A model generated the notes under the pieces. The model was not told where the DNA came from. It made no database searches and saw only the letters and a list, made by a program, of their open reading frames with translations. From Streptomyces sp. DvalAA-43 (GTDB lineage: Bacteria; Actinomycetota; Actinomycetes; Streptomycetales; Streptomycetaceae), in assembly GCF_900091725.1 (NCBI RefSeq), contig NZ_FMBW01000030.1, positions 248,001-312,000 on the forward strand: a stretch of 64,000 nt of DNA. Reading direction: 5' to 3'. Positions 51,017-60,800 of the stretch are shown in pieces (the first letter of the stretch is position 1; each line of letters starts with the position of its first letter). The translations under genes and the position numbers were made by a program.

Positions 51017-53002
51017 TCAGTCCCGCTCGGTCCACCACGGCCGAGTCCCGGACAGGCTTCGCAGAGCGTTGGTCGCGCAGTGCACTTCCCCGCCGACGGT
51101 GCCGAGGTGGTGCGAGTAGGCCCAGTCCTCCACCCAGACGATCCGGGTGCCCGTGCCGCTCAGGGCCTTCTCGGCCGCCCGCTCGAAGACGTCCCGGCCG
51201 TCCCTTTCCGGGGCGTGCTGTCGTGGCGCCAGGTAGACCCCGGTGCCGGTGCTCACGCCGTTGGACGCGCCGGGCAGGTAGTTGGCAACCACGTCCCGGC
51301 GCGGATACCCGGCGGGCACGTCGAGCCGGTCGAAGAGAGCGGGAACACGGACGATATGGCGTTCCGTCAGCCCCACTTGCTCGCGGAGGGTACGCAGAGC
51401 GGAGTCGATGCCCTTTCGGGCGATCTCCGTGCCCTGGGTCAGTGAGGGCTTGCGCAACGCGTCGGCGACCGTGAGACGGGGATCCTCGGTGTCCTCCGGA
51501 GCGATTCCGCGGACCAGCGACTCCCCGCCCCGACCGCGCTCCACGAGATCCTCCAGCAGTTTCCGGCCCAAGTCGGGGTCGGCGACAACGGCCACCCAGC
51601 CCCGGTCGTTCCTGGCCGGGACGAAGGACAGGAACTCGTCGATGTGACCGACCCCCAGCCAGCTGGTGTCCACCGATATCGGCCGCTGGTAGCCCTGCGC
51701 GGCGAGCATCCGGGTGAAGGAGGCGTCCGGGGACTCCTTGCCTCCCGTACCACCGTAGATGACCCGGCCCACCGGGTAGCGGTGGCCTCGCCAGGTGTAC
51801 GGCGGGACGGTGCCGAAGTTCCCGGTGGAGCTGAACGAACCGTAGTACAGGCTGTCGTCGCTGCCGACGCGCTGGGGATCGTACTGCTGAATCACACCCG
51901 TGCCGGGACCGCGGAGCAGCGGGAACACGCTCCGCGAGGCGTCCCTGAGCGGGAAAGAGGGTGTGGCCGTGCCGGGCATCACGTCCGCGGACCGCATGAT
52001 GACGGTGACGCGGTGTTCCCGGCCGCCCGGCGCGGGGATGGACGCGTAGGCGGCCTTGAACAGGTCCTGCATCCAGACATCGCCGCCGGTGGGGTAGTTG
52101 TACAGCGGGGCGGGCAGCCCGGCCCGGTCGAGGCCGCGTCGCAGATCGCGGCGGAACGCGGCTTCCCCCGGTCGCACAGGCCGTGGCTGCACGGCGGGAT
52201 CGTAGTGCTTGCCGCGCTCCACCTCGACCGGCGAGGTGCTGTGATCGGCCGTCATCATGTGCTGTACCGGCATCAGGTCGTGCTGGAACACGAGCGGCGC
52301 GACCCGTAGTCGTACCCGGTCCTCGGTCATGGTGCCACCGAGTTCCACCTTGAGAACGATGTCGGTGAAGCCCGCCCACTTCTGGGGGTCGCGCACGAAA
52401 TCCTTGGCCTCCACGCCCAGCCTGATGCCGTGACGCAGTTCGTCGGTGGTCAGCCGGTCGTCGGGCCTCAGCGGAACCATGCGGCCACGGCGCTCGGCGA
52501 AGATCCGGACATGCTTGCGGGAGGCCGGGTCGGCAGCGACGGTGGCGGTGGTGCCGGCCCTGACGTGCGGGACGGCGGTGATGTGCACCGGCGCGAGGTC
52601 CGCGAGGTCGGCAGGGCCGTTGACCACGGCGTCCGTGGCATCGTTGCAGTCCGCCAGGCTCTTGTCGGGCAACCGCGCGCCTCCGGGGCCCGCGGTGGGG
52701 CAACGCCGCTGGTCGTCGTCCACGTTGGGCAGCATGAGCGCACCGCGGCGGCGGGTCCAGGTGTCCTTGCCGGCCTGGTCGTCCTGGGTGATCAGGCCAT
52801 CCCGGTTCGTATCCGCCCGGATCACCGGTCCGGGAGGCGCGGCGTGCGCCGGTTGTGCGGGGAACGTCCCCGTCACGACCGTGAGGAGAGCGGTTCCCAG
52901 CGCACCCGCGCTCATGGGCACAAGGCGGCAGCGCCGGCGGCGCGGGCGCCCGGCAGTGCCGGAGCCGGTGGCCGAGAGAGCCAACAGTGTTTCGTCGTCC
53001 AT
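51017..53002 (-). CDS. secreted protein-arginine deiminase (PAD family)
   Basis: A 661-residue exported enzyme that would convert peptidyl-arginine to citrulline. ATG 53002 follows GAGGGTGGGG. A signal peptide ends near AHAAPP. A calcium-loop-like segment follows (DTNRDGLITQDD). The C-terminal catalytic domain carries all four residues expected from vertebrate PADs: Asp308 in GDVWMQD, His453 and Asp455 in HIDEF, and Cys642 in GEVHCATN, at spacings close to human PAD4 (350, 471, 473, 645). This differs from the agmatine or PPAD type. The two-component genes lie 56 bases downstream on the same strand. Confidence 0.92.
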   Translation of the reverse strand: MDDETLLALSATGSGTAGRPRRRRCRLVPMSAGALGTALLTVVTGTFPAQPAHAAPPGPVIRADTNRDGLITQDDQAGKDTWTRRRGALMLPNVDDDQRRCPTAGPGGARLPDKSLADCNDATDAVVNGPADLADLAPVHITAVPHVRAGTTATVAADPASRKHVRIFAERRGRMVPLRPDDRLTTDELRHGIRLGVEAKDFVRDPQKWAGFTDIVLKVELGGTMTEDRVRLRVAPLVFQHDLMPVQHMMTADHSTSPVEVERGKHYDPAVQPRPVRPGEAAFRRDLRRGLDRAGLPAPLYNYPTGGDVWMQDLFKAAYASIPAPGGREHRVTVIMRSADVMPGTATPSFPLRDASRSVFPLLRGPGTGVIQQYDPQRVGSDDSLYYGSFSSTGNFGTVPPYTWRGHRYPVGRVIYGGTGGKESPDASFTRMLAAQGYQRPISVDTSWLGVGHIDEFLSFVPARNDRGWVAVVADPDLGRKLLEDLVERGRGGESLVRGIAPEDTEDPRLTVADALRKPSLTQGTEIARKGIDSALRTLREQVGLTERHIVRVPALFDRLDVPAGYPRRDVVANYLPGASNGVSTGTGVYLAPRQHAPERDGRDVFERAAEKALSGTGTRIVWVEDWAYSHHLGTVGGEVHCATNALRSLSGTRPWWTERD

Positions 53003-53185
53003 GGCCCCACCCTCGGCCACGGACCGTGGACGGGGCATCCACCCGATGGCTGGTTCCCGCGCGGGAGGCGACGGCCGCCTCATCCTTTCGGCGGACCGGC
53101 CGACCGGGACGTGCGCGGGCCCGGCGAGGCAAGCAGCATCCCGCTGACAGCACCGTCCACAGCCACCGTTCCTCCAGCCGCTCCG

Positions 53186-53560
53186 TCACGCCAGAAGCAC
53201 CTCGGACCGCTTGACGACACCCAGCGTGAGGTCCTCGCCGACCTCCCACGGCTGTTGCCCGGTCGGCCACGACACGGCCACCGCACGTCCTCTCCCGCTG
53301 CGACGTTGGTGAAGGTGCCGTCGTACTCGTACCGCACGTAGTCGCTCAGCGGCTCGGACGCAACGCGCAGGCGACGCATGACGACACCCCGGCCGGTCGT
53401 CTCGACGACCACGTCCAGCCACGAGCGCCACCACGACGATCGGTCGGCCGGGTCGTACCGGTACCCGTCCTGCCAGCGGATGAACTCCGGGTCGTCGCGC
53501 ATGTAGCTGTGTCGCGGGTTCGGACGCGGCACCCGGGCTGGTTCCGTGGCTTCGCGGGTG
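53186..53560 (-). pseudogene. DUF6879-like gene, truncated and frameshifted
   Basis: The minus strand reads HSYMRDDPEFIRWQDGYRYD, then RGVVMRRLRVASEPLSDYVR and YEYDGTFTNVAAGEDVRW, the core of DUF6879 proteins that accompany XRE/DUF397 regulators. After VRW the frame is lost; the expected end, SWPTGQQPWEVGEDL, is found in another frame up to a stop at 53186. The normal N-terminus is missing because the gene runs into the oppositely oriented XRE fragment. Confidence 0.7.
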
Positions 53561-53781
53561 GAGGCGGCGACGAACATCCCTCCATGGACGGCCCGTTCAC
53601 CTTGCTCGCACCCAGGGGCCGTGGCGAGGCTGTGTACACGGAGATTCAGGGGCATGCCCGCCTCATCACCGACCCAGATGAGGTCCGTCTGTTCAGCGAG
53701 CGCTATGGGATCGTGCGGGCGCAGGCTCTCACCCCGAGGGAGTCCCTGATGCTCATCAAGAAGATGCTGGGAGAGCTATGA
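53560..53781 (+). pseudogene. C-terminal fragment of an XRE/DUF5753 regulator
   Basis: Only the end of the DUF5753 domain survives: MDGPFTLLAPRGRGEAVYTE, then ARLITDPDEVRLFSERYGIV, then PRESLMLIKKML. There is no helix-turn-helix upstream; homology starts near 53560. Its TGA overlaps the ATG of the next DUF397 gene (ATGA), the normal arrangement, so the 3' end of the operon is intact while the regulator has lost its DNA-binding half. Confidence 0.72.
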
Positions 53782-54023
53782 ACAGCGAGCAACTGCGCTG
53801 GTTCAAGAGCAGTTACAGCGGTGACGAAGGCGGAACCTGCGTCGAGGTCGCCTACAACTGGCGCAAGTCCAACCACAGCAGCGGCGAAGGCGGCAACTGC
53901 ATCGAGGTCGCAAGTTGCGCCGCTGCCGTCCACATCCGCGACTCCAAGAACGTCCAGGGGCCCCGACTCGACGTCGCCCCCGGCGCCTGGGCGGCGTTCG
54001 TTTCGTACGCGCAGCAGGGCTGA
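53778..54023 (+). CDS. DUF397 protein with a duplicated N-terminal motif
   Basis: An 81-residue protein. It has two consecutive copies of the DUF397 first motif, WFKSSYSGDEGGTCVEV and WRKSNHSSGEGGNCIEV, but only one of the second motif, VHIRDSKNVQGPRL. The normal single-copy protein is about 65 residues, so this is an internal duplication. It is orphaned, because its cognate XRE regulator at 53560-53781 lacks its N-terminal half. Confidence 0.88.
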   Translation: MNSEQLRWFKSSYSGDEGGTCVEVAYNWRKSNHSSGEGGNCIEVASCAAAVHIRDSKNVQGPRLDVAPGAWAAFVSYAQQG

Positions 54024-54114
54024 GCGCCCTGCCGTGGCGGGCGTCCGCCGGGTCGTGACAGCCGCGACCCGGTGGACCGCGACGCGGCTGACCGGGACGC
54101 GGTGGGCAGCGACG

Positions 54115-54126
54115 TAAAAGCTTTTA
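54115..54126. promoter_or_regulatory. AT-rich palindrome TAAAAGCTTTTA
   Basis: A perfect 12-base palindrome in the 325-base gap between the DUF397 gene and the winged-helix gene, an outlier in base composition here. The rest of the gap contains GC-rich short repeats around 54050-54110 and no gene. Confidence 0.45.
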
Positions 54127-54348
54127 AGTCTTCATCTTGAGGACGTGCTAAAAACCCAACCCGACCCGTCTCTGTGACCTGCGGGCCCCTGTCACTCGCA
54201 CGGGTGACTTCGGCCAACTTCGCTGGATTTCTGGGCAGCTTGCGGGCATATGCTCACGCCAACACAGCCCCAAACGCATGTCGGCCCCCGGCCGGGAGTG
54301 ATGATCCCGAACGAGGGCCTGACCACCTAGGAAGACTCGAACTTCCCG

Positions 54349-55284
54349 ATGGATACACAGCAGGTTAGCGTGCGCGCACGCTCCGCGCCCTCCGTTCGCG
54401 GGGGCGGCACGCCGGATTCCGGCGTCCACCACGTCAACACCCGCCAGACCAGCCAGTTCACGATCATCGGCAACCACCTCGCCCAGCACCGCGAGCTGTC
54501 CCTGCTCGCGATCGGGCTCTCGACGTACATCCAGTCGCTTCCCGCCGGGGCCCGCATCGGCGTCAAGAAGCTCGCCGAGCGCTTCCCCGAGAGTGAGGCC
54601 CGCATTGCCGCCGCGTTACGCGAACTGGAGGCCCACGGCTATCTGAGCCGTACCCGCGAGCGGCTGCCCAACGGCCGTGTCGTCACGCGTACGTGCTCCT
54701 ACAACCAGCCGAGCGGCGCCGCACAACGACACCCGGCCCCGGCGCCCAAGCCACGCCGCCCTGCCCCCGCACCCGTACCCGTGGTCGCCACTCCGCCGCC
54801 CCCGGCCCCCGCACCGGCCCCCGTACCGGCAACACCGGCACCCACCGCCCCCAGGGCACCGTCCTCACCCCTCCCCCAGCCGCGCAAGGCTCTCCCCCAG
54901 CTCCTCCGCGCCGCCACCGCGCTGCTCACCGAGCTCCCACGCCACGCGGCTCAGCTCGTCCTCAGCGAGGACGACGTCGCCCGCCTCGCGCCCGCCGTCG
55001 CCACGTGGTTCGAGCGGGGAAGCACGCCCGCCGCACTCCGGAAGGCCCTCACCGACGACCTTCCCCAGCCGGTCAAGTACCCCGCGAAATTCGTCGGGCA
55101 CCGGCTCACCAAACTCCTCCCGCCCCCACCGACCCTTGCCATGCCCGCAGTCGGGCTCCAGAACTGCGACAGCTGCAACCGCGCCTTCCGCTCCCCGTTC
55201 GCGGGCAACTGCCACGACTGCGCGGCCGACGACGGCTCCCACGCCCGTTCCTTATCCTGGCCGGGTGATCACCACCGCTCCTGA
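54349..55284 (+). CDS. winged-helix DNA-binding protein with zinc-ribbon-like C-terminus
   Basis: A 311-residue protein. Residues about 30-110 form a helix-turn-helix of the replication-initiator or GntR-like kind (RIGVKKLAERFPESEARI, then AALRELEAHGYLSRTRE). A 70-residue Pro/Ala linker follows, then a helical domain (about 180-255), then CDSCNRAFRSPFAGNCHDC near the C-terminus, a likely Cys4 zinc ribbon. Similar proteins are widespread in Streptomyces, with no settled function. The start has AGGAAG 18 bases upstream, so a later start is possible. Its end overlaps the HAD gene by 20 bases. Confidence 0.75.
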   Translation: MDTQQVSVRARSAPSVRGGGTPDSGVHHVNTRQTSQFTIIGNHLAQHRELSLLAIGLSTYIQSLPAGARIGVKKLAERFPESEARIAAALRELEAHGYLSRTRERLPNGRVVTRTCSYNQPSGAAQRHPAPAPKPRRPAPAPVPVVATPPPPAPAPAPVPATPAPTAPRAPSSPLPQPRKALPQLLRAATALLTELPRHAAQLVLSEDDVARLAPAVATWFERGSTPAALRKALTDDLPQPVKYPAKFVGHRLTKLLPPPPTLAMPAVGLQNCDSCNRAFRSPFAGNCHDCAADDGSHARSLSWPGDHHRS

Positions 55285-55918
55285 ACTCGTCATATTCGAC
55301 TGCGACGGCGTACTCGTCGACAGCGAACGCATCGCCGTCCGGATCCAGGTCCAGGTGGGTGCCGAGCTGGGGTGGGCGCTGACGGCGGAGGAGATCGTCG
55401 AGAAGTTCGTGGGGCGGTCGAACAAGTCCATCGGCGAACTGATCGACGCCCAGTTGCCCGGCCGGTCCGCCGCCTGGCAACAGCGCTTCGAGGCCCTCCA
55501 CCGCGACGCGGTCGAGACCGAACTCGTCGCGGTGGACGGCATTCAGGAGGCCCTGGCCGCCCTCACGCTCCCCACCTGCGTGGCCTCCAGCGGCAGTCAC
55601 GAGAAGATGCGCCACACCCTCGGCCACACCGGGCTCCACTCCCACTTCGCGGGCCGCATCTTCAGCGCCTCGGAGGTCGCCCACGGGAAGCCCGCCCCCG
55701 ATCTCTTCCTCCACGCGGCCCGGCGCATGGGCGTCGAGCCCGCCGCCTGCGTGGTCGTCGAGGACAGCAAGTACGGCGTACAGGCGGCCCGTTCGGCCGG
55801 GATGCGGGCGTTCGGCTACGCGGGCGGACTGACCCCGGCGAACTGGCTGGAGGGCCCGGACACCGTCGTCTTCGACGACATGCGCAAGCTGCCGGTGCTG
55901 CTGTCTCCCGGGAGCTGA
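55265..55918 (+). CDS. HAD-superfamily phosphatase (beta-phosphoglucomutase-like)
   Basis: A 217-residue HAD enzyme. GTG 55265 begins just before the nucleophile motif VIFDCDGVLVDSE; motif II is CVASSGSHEKM, motif III/IV is GKPAPDLFLHAARRMGV and VVVEDSKYGVQAA. The cap domain is helical, as in subfamily I phosphatases and phosphoglucomutases. The substrate, probably a small phosphosugar, is undetermined. It overlaps the upstream winged-helix gene by 20 bases, so the two are co-transcribed. Confidence 0.92.
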   Translation: MITTAPELVIFDCDGVLVDSERIAVRIQVQVGAELGWALTAEEIVEKFVGRSNKSIGELIDAQLPGRSAAWQQRFEALHRDAVETELVAVDGIQEALAALTLPTCVASSGSHEKMRHTLGHTGLHSHFAGRIFSASEVAHGKPAPDLFLHAARRMGVEPAACVVVEDSKYGVQAARSAGMRAFGYAGGLTPANWLEGPDTVVFDDMRKLPVLLSPGS

Positions 55919-56282
55919 GCGGTTCCGGTCCGGGGTCGGACGTCAGGACCGGATGTCAGCGGGTGCGGGCCGAACGGTCTTCTCCGGGCCGCGGCTGTAG
56001 TCGGGTTCTGCTGTGATGCGGTGTCCGTTGTGATGCGGTGTCCGTCCGGCGACCGGCCCGGCGCGGGGGAAAGCACGCGGGAGCACCGGCCCGAGCTCGT
56101 CGACGCCGACGCGGGAACAGACACCGGGCACCCCGCTACGGCATCAGCAGAGCCGTCGAGCGCCCCGAGCCCCTCAAGGCCATCGGCAAGCCCGGAAGAT
56201 CTTGGTCGACAGAGAGCGAGCTCGCGTCCGGGGCAAGGTCCCCCCTTCCCTGCTGCCTGCCTCGCCAGGTATCTTGCATCGC
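55919..56282. other. intergenic stretch upstream of the PadR gene
   Basis: No gene is recognised. It contains two perfect 17-bp tandem units, TGTGATGCGGTGTCCGT, at 56012-56028 and 56029-56045. A TATCTTGCATCGCATG sequence immediately before the PadR start could be both promoter and PadR operator. Confidence 0.5.
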
Positions 56283-56657
56283 ATGGAACCAGGTTATTCA
56301 TCTAAGCAGGCTCGGGCTACCGCCCAGCTGCGCAAGGGCGTCCTGGAGTACTGCGTCCTCGCTCTGATGCGGGACCGCCCTCGCTACGGCGTGGAACTCC
56401 TGGCCGCCCTGGAGGACTCCGGTGCCCTGGCCACCAGCCAGGGCACCGTCTATCCGCTGCTCTCCCGGCTCCGCCGCGACGACCTGGTCACCACCACCTG
56501 GCAGGAGTCCGCCGTCGGGCCGCCGCGCCGCTACTACGCGCTCACCGACGGTGGCCGGGCCGCGCTTGAGGAGTTCACTCTCCTGTGGCCCGGCTTCCGC
56601 GACGCCGTCGACGCTTTCTTGAACGTCCCCCGCCCCTCCCCTGGAGACCCCGCATGA
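56283..56657 (+). CDS. PadR-family transcriptional regulator
   Basis: A 124-residue winged-helix regulator. The motifs KGVLEYCVLALMRDRPRYG, then TSQGTVYPLLSRLRRDDLV and GPPRRYYALTDGGRAAL are those of the PadR family, with the C-terminal helix for dimerisation. ATG 56283 has no clear ribosome-binding site and may be leaderless. Its TGA overlaps the ATG of the next gene (ATGA). PadR/HAAS pairs are common; the regulator probably represses this operon. Confidence 0.93.
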   Translation: MEPGYSSKQARATAQLRKGVLEYCVLALMRDRPRYGVELLAALEDSGALATSQGTVYPLLSRLRRDDLVTTTWQESAVGPPRRYYALTDGGRAALEEFTLLWPGFRDAVDAFLNVPRPSPGDPA

Positions 56658-57256
56658 AGACCTCCGACCTTGTCCAGGACTACCTCCGCGCCGTGGAACG
56701 CGAGGCATCCGCACTGCCCGCGGAGCGCCGCCAGGAACTCCTCGCCGACCTCGCCGAACACATCGAGGTCACCCGTGCCGAACGCCCCGACACCGCGGTC
56801 GTCGTGGTCCTGGCCGAACTGGGCGACCCCCGGACGATCGCGGCGACGGCACTGGCCGAGTCCGCCCACGGGAACGCCTGGGTCCCGGCACGCAGCCACG
56901 GCGACGACGCCCCGTCCGCCCGGCCCGGCCGGGTCCACCCCCTGGTCCCGCTCCTGATGCTCACCCTCGCCGTCCCTTTCGGGATGGTCTTCCCCGACCA
57001 GCCGGGGCCTGTGTTCGGCTTCCTGTTCCGCGTCGTCGGCGCCGTCCTGCTGTGCACCTCGGTGCACTGGCGGGCCGTCCAGAAGACCACCGGCGTCCTG
57101 CTGACCGCCGTCCTGCCCACGGTCCTCATCGCCACCTGGAACCTCTCCTCCGGCGTCCTGCAGGAGGACAACGCTCCCGCTCTCCTGCCCAACCTGGTGA
57201 TCACCGCCCTGATTGCAGCCGCGTGCACCTGGCTCTGGCGGATCCGCCGCGCCTGA
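56654..57256 (+). CDS. HAAS-domain membrane protein
   Basis: A 200-residue protein. The N-terminal 65 residues are the helical HAAS signature found in PadR partners (VQDYLRAVEREASALPAERR, then ELLADLAEHIEV). The remainder has about four membrane helices (RVHPLVPLLMLTLAVPFG onward). Translational coupling to the PadR gene by ATGA marks it as the regulator's partner; such pairs are thought to respond to membrane state. The precise function is unknown. Confidence 0.88.
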   Translation: MKTSDLVQDYLRAVEREASALPAERRQELLADLAEHIEVTRAERPDTAVVVVLAELGDPRTIAATALAESAHGNAWVPARSHGDDAPSARPGRVHPLVPLLMLTLAVPFGMVFPDQPGPVFGFLFRVVGAVLLCTSVHWRAVQKTTGVLLTAVLPTVLIATWNLSSGVLQEDNAPALLPNLVITALIAAACTWLWRIRRA

Positions 57257-57361
57257 GAGGCAGACGCGGCGCCCGCCGCCACTGGTGCTGAATTCCTCAA
57301 GTTGTGCGTAGGAACTCTTTGTTGGGGATGCCACTCGGGGTGTGTTGTGCCGGGGGCGGGG

Positions 57362-57690
57362 TTGCTGCGGGCTCGGACTGCTTCGGGGCCGGATGAGGAG
57401 AGGGTGATCACCAGGCTGGCGGGAGCGCGGAAAGCGCCGGCTGACCTGGTGATGAGAGCACGGATCACTGCTCTGAGCTGGGACGGTCTGAGGGTGGCCG
57501 GGATCGCGGCGGAGCTGGGCTGACCAGGTGCGAGGATGGTGAACTGGCCGCGGAAAACGAATCGGTGCACCTGAATGAACACCCGACGCCCTTCCCGAAG
57601 CCGCCCGCCGCCCGCCGCCCGCCGCCACGGGATCGAGGCGGGGCGTTCACAAGTCCGCAGAATCCTGTCGGCCGAGCGGCCTCCGCATCC
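57362..57690 (+). pseudogene. IS630-type transposase N-terminal relic
   Basis: The plus strand gives RKAPADLVMRARITALSWDG and RVAGIAAELG, the first helix-turn-helix of IS630 transposases, then a stop. About 100 bases later another frame gives RHGIEAGRSQVRRILSAE, the second such block. Intervening sequence and the catalytic domain are lost. The rest of the gap to 57860 contains nothing recognisable. Confidence 0.55.
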
Positions 57691-57860
57691 GGGACGGGCA
57701 GCGGGTCACGATGACCGCGTCCTCCCGCAACAGCGTCTTCCACCAGCAGTTCTTACACGTTCGTCGGCGGCCGCGAACTCCGGTGCCCGTACGCGCGAGG
57801 GCCGGGCGCCCCGCACCGATTGGTGCGGCTCGCCCGGCCCCTGCCTTCACCTCATCCGCG

Positions 57861-60800
57861 TCAGCGGGCGACCGCCTTCGTCGCCTTGCTGGTGGAGGAA
57901 CCGTTGCTGTGACCGGTGCGGCGGGCGGTCACCTTCACGGTGATCTTCTTGCCGCTCTGGGCCGACTTGAGCGTCAGCGAGGACTTGGTCGCGCCCGAGA
58001 TCGCCTTGCCGTTCGCGTACCACTGGTAGCCGTACGAGGTCGGGGCTGGCGTCCAGGTGCCGTGGGCGGCCTTGAGGACCTTGCCCACCTTCGCGGTGCC
58101 CGAGATCGTGGGCTGCTTGGTGGCCTTGGGTGCGCTGCCGGTGGCGATCTTCACCGAGGCGGTGGTCGCGGAACCGTCGGCGTGACCGGTGCGGCGGGCC
58201 GTGACGGTGACGGTGACCTTCTTGCCGAGCAGCGAGGCCGGGACGGTGTACGTCGACGCCGTCGCACCCTTGATCGCCTTGCCGTCGGACTTCCACTGGT
58301 AGGCGTAGGAAGTGGCGGCGGGCGTCCAACTGCCCGCCCCTGCGGTCAGCTTGGCGCCCACTTTCGCGGTGCCGGTGATCTTCGGGGCGGTGGTCGCCTT
58401 GGGCGCCGCGCCCTTGGCGACCGTGAGCGCCGCCGAGGTGGCCGGGACGTCCGCCGTACCGGTGCGGCGGGCCGTGACGGTGACCGTGAGCTTCTTGCCG
58501 AGCAGCGACGCCGGGACGGTGTACGTGGACGCGGTGGCGCCGGTCACCGGCTTGCCGTCGGCGTTCCACTGGTAGGCGTACGACGTCGGGGCGGGGGTCC
58601 AGGTGCCGGGTGACGCGGTGAGGCGGTCGCCGACGCGGGCGGTGCCGGTGATCGTCGGCGGCGCGCTGTTGCGGAGCGGGGCCGCCGCTGTGACCTCGAA
58701 GGAGCCGCGACCGTACGCCCAGTTGTTGTGGGTGATGACGCTGAGGGACCAGGTGCCGACGGTGGCCCCGGTCAGGTCGAGGACGGCCGTCAGGGTCTTC
58801 CGGTCCGCCGATACCGCGGTGGTGGTCGATTCGATCGTCTTGCCGGAGAGCTGGATCCGTACCTTGTCGTCCTTGTGCAGAGCCGTACCGGTCACCTGGA
58901 CCGTGGCCTTGCTCCCGGCGGCCCCGGTGGCCGGGGAGACCTCTCCGATGCTCACCTTCTCCGCGCCGCAGATGATGGACGAGCAGACCGCCTCGGCCTT
59001 GTACGAGGTCTTCGACGCCTTCTCCGGCAGCGACAGGACCAGAATGCTCGGGGTGGGCTCGGTGGAGTAGGCCTCGCTCACGGCGCACTGGTAGCCCGTG
59101 GGGATGAAGCGCATGCAGCCGTTGTCGAGGCTCGCGTCGTACAGCGCGGGCACCGCGGTCTCGGTGGCGCCCGTGGTGTCGCTGATCGCCATGTCGAACC
59201 GGTCGCGGTACGCCGTGGGCAGCGCGGCGCAGACGGCGGTGTGCTGCTCGTCGAGGGTGCCGGTGATCGGACCGTACCCGTAGGCGACGCTGGCGACCTT
59301 CTCGCACTCGGCGGCCGGTCCGTCGGCACCGGCGATGCGCAGGGCGTCGAAGTGGTACGAGCCGGGGGCCTTCAGCGTCGCGGGGACGGTGACCAGGACC
59401 TGGTAGTGGGTGGAACCGGTGACGGCGCACGCCTGGTTCCGGTTGCAGAGGGCGGTGCCGTCGGCGTCGTACACCACCACGTTCGCGGCGCCGAGCTCGT
59501 CACGGACGTCGATGTGCAGGGTGTCCTCGGCATCGGCGGTGGTGACCTGGCGGCAGCGCAGCTCGCCGGCGGCGCCCATGGTGCCGCCGGCGGACGGGCC
59601 GCCGACCTTCGTCGCCGGGTTCGCGGTGCAGCCCTTGGCGGTCGCGGTGACGTCGCGGCGGGTCAGCGTGTAGTCGGCGGCGGTGTCACGGCCGGTGACC
59701 AGCACGGTGTGGGCGACACCGGGAGCAAGCTCGCAGGTCGTCCAGCTGGAGAGGGTCGAGTAGATCGAGCAGACCCGCTTGCCGTGGGGGTCCAGGACGG
59801 TGAACTCGGCGGTGGACTTGGTGCCGGGGGCCGCCTGGAGCTGGAGGTTCTCCTGTGCACTGTGGCCGTCGGCCGGGATGCTCAGGCAGTGCGAGAAGAC
59901 ACCGTCGCCGGTGGAGAACCGGGCCGCCGGACTCGTCGCGGTGAAGTTCCCCGCCGGAATGGCGGGGCAGTCGCTCGCCACGTCGGTGCGGTGCAGGGCG
60001 AGGGCGTACGGACCGGTCGGCTCCGACGAGTCGTCGGTGGAGACCAGGGCGCGGAACGGGGCCTTGCCGGTGAGTGCACACGTGCCGGCCGACAGATCGG
60101 ACCAGTCGCACCGCTGGGCGCCGCCGGCGTCGACGACGGTCACTTCGGGGCGCGGCTCGGGCCCGTTGAGGGCCTTCAGCACGGCCAGGCGGGCGTCCGC
60201 GGGAAGCGGCAGGGAGAGGCAGTCGATCTCACCGGCAGCGGCGAACGAGCCCTGGTAGAGGCCGAGCTCAACGGGCTCGCACCCGGTGGTGGCGGAGCTG
60301 TCGAGGATGAGGGTGGGGTGGTCGGTGAAGACGGTGTAGTCACCGGCGGCGGGAAGGCTGCAGACGCCGCCCCAGGTGGTGCAGACGGTCTTGCCGTCCC
60401 CGTCGTACACGGCGAGCGTCGAACGGGCGCCGTCGCTGACCGAGTACACGTTGTAGCGTCCGGCGGCCGGGGCGGTGAACGTCTTGCAGCCGCTGGCCGG
60501 GTCCGCGGTCGTGGGTGCGGAGTTGTACGCGTTCAGGGGGACATGGGTGCAGCCGGCCGGGTCCGAGATGCGGCGGACGGTGAGGGTGTACTCGGCGGGG
60601 AAACCGTGCTCGGCCGAGGTGACCTGCGAGAGGACCCGGTAGGGGCCGTCGCCGGGCAGTACGCAGCCCTCGCTGTCGTCCTCGTTGAAGTGCGGGCAGA
60701 TCCGGGCGCCGGTCTCGTCGGTGATCCACGACAGGCTCTGGCCGTACGAGGTCGTCGCGATGGTGTCGGTGATCCGCTCACCCGGCTTGCCGGTGAACGG

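Noticed and set aside
51450-51457. A sixth TTGCGCAA
   Set aside because: It lies inside the arginine deiminase coding region, far from any start, and lacks the downstream AA/-10-like context of the other five.
49611-53270. A 1219-codon minus-strand frame that would fuse the kinase to upstream sequence
   Set aside because: Only the last 449 codons show kinase motifs; the upstream part is the shifted frame of the arginine deiminase gene.
57647-57850. A 67-codon minus-strand frame with CKNCWWKTLLRE
   Set aside because: It is isolated, has no ribosome-binding site, and lies in a transposon-scarred gap; two cysteines alone do not support a gene.
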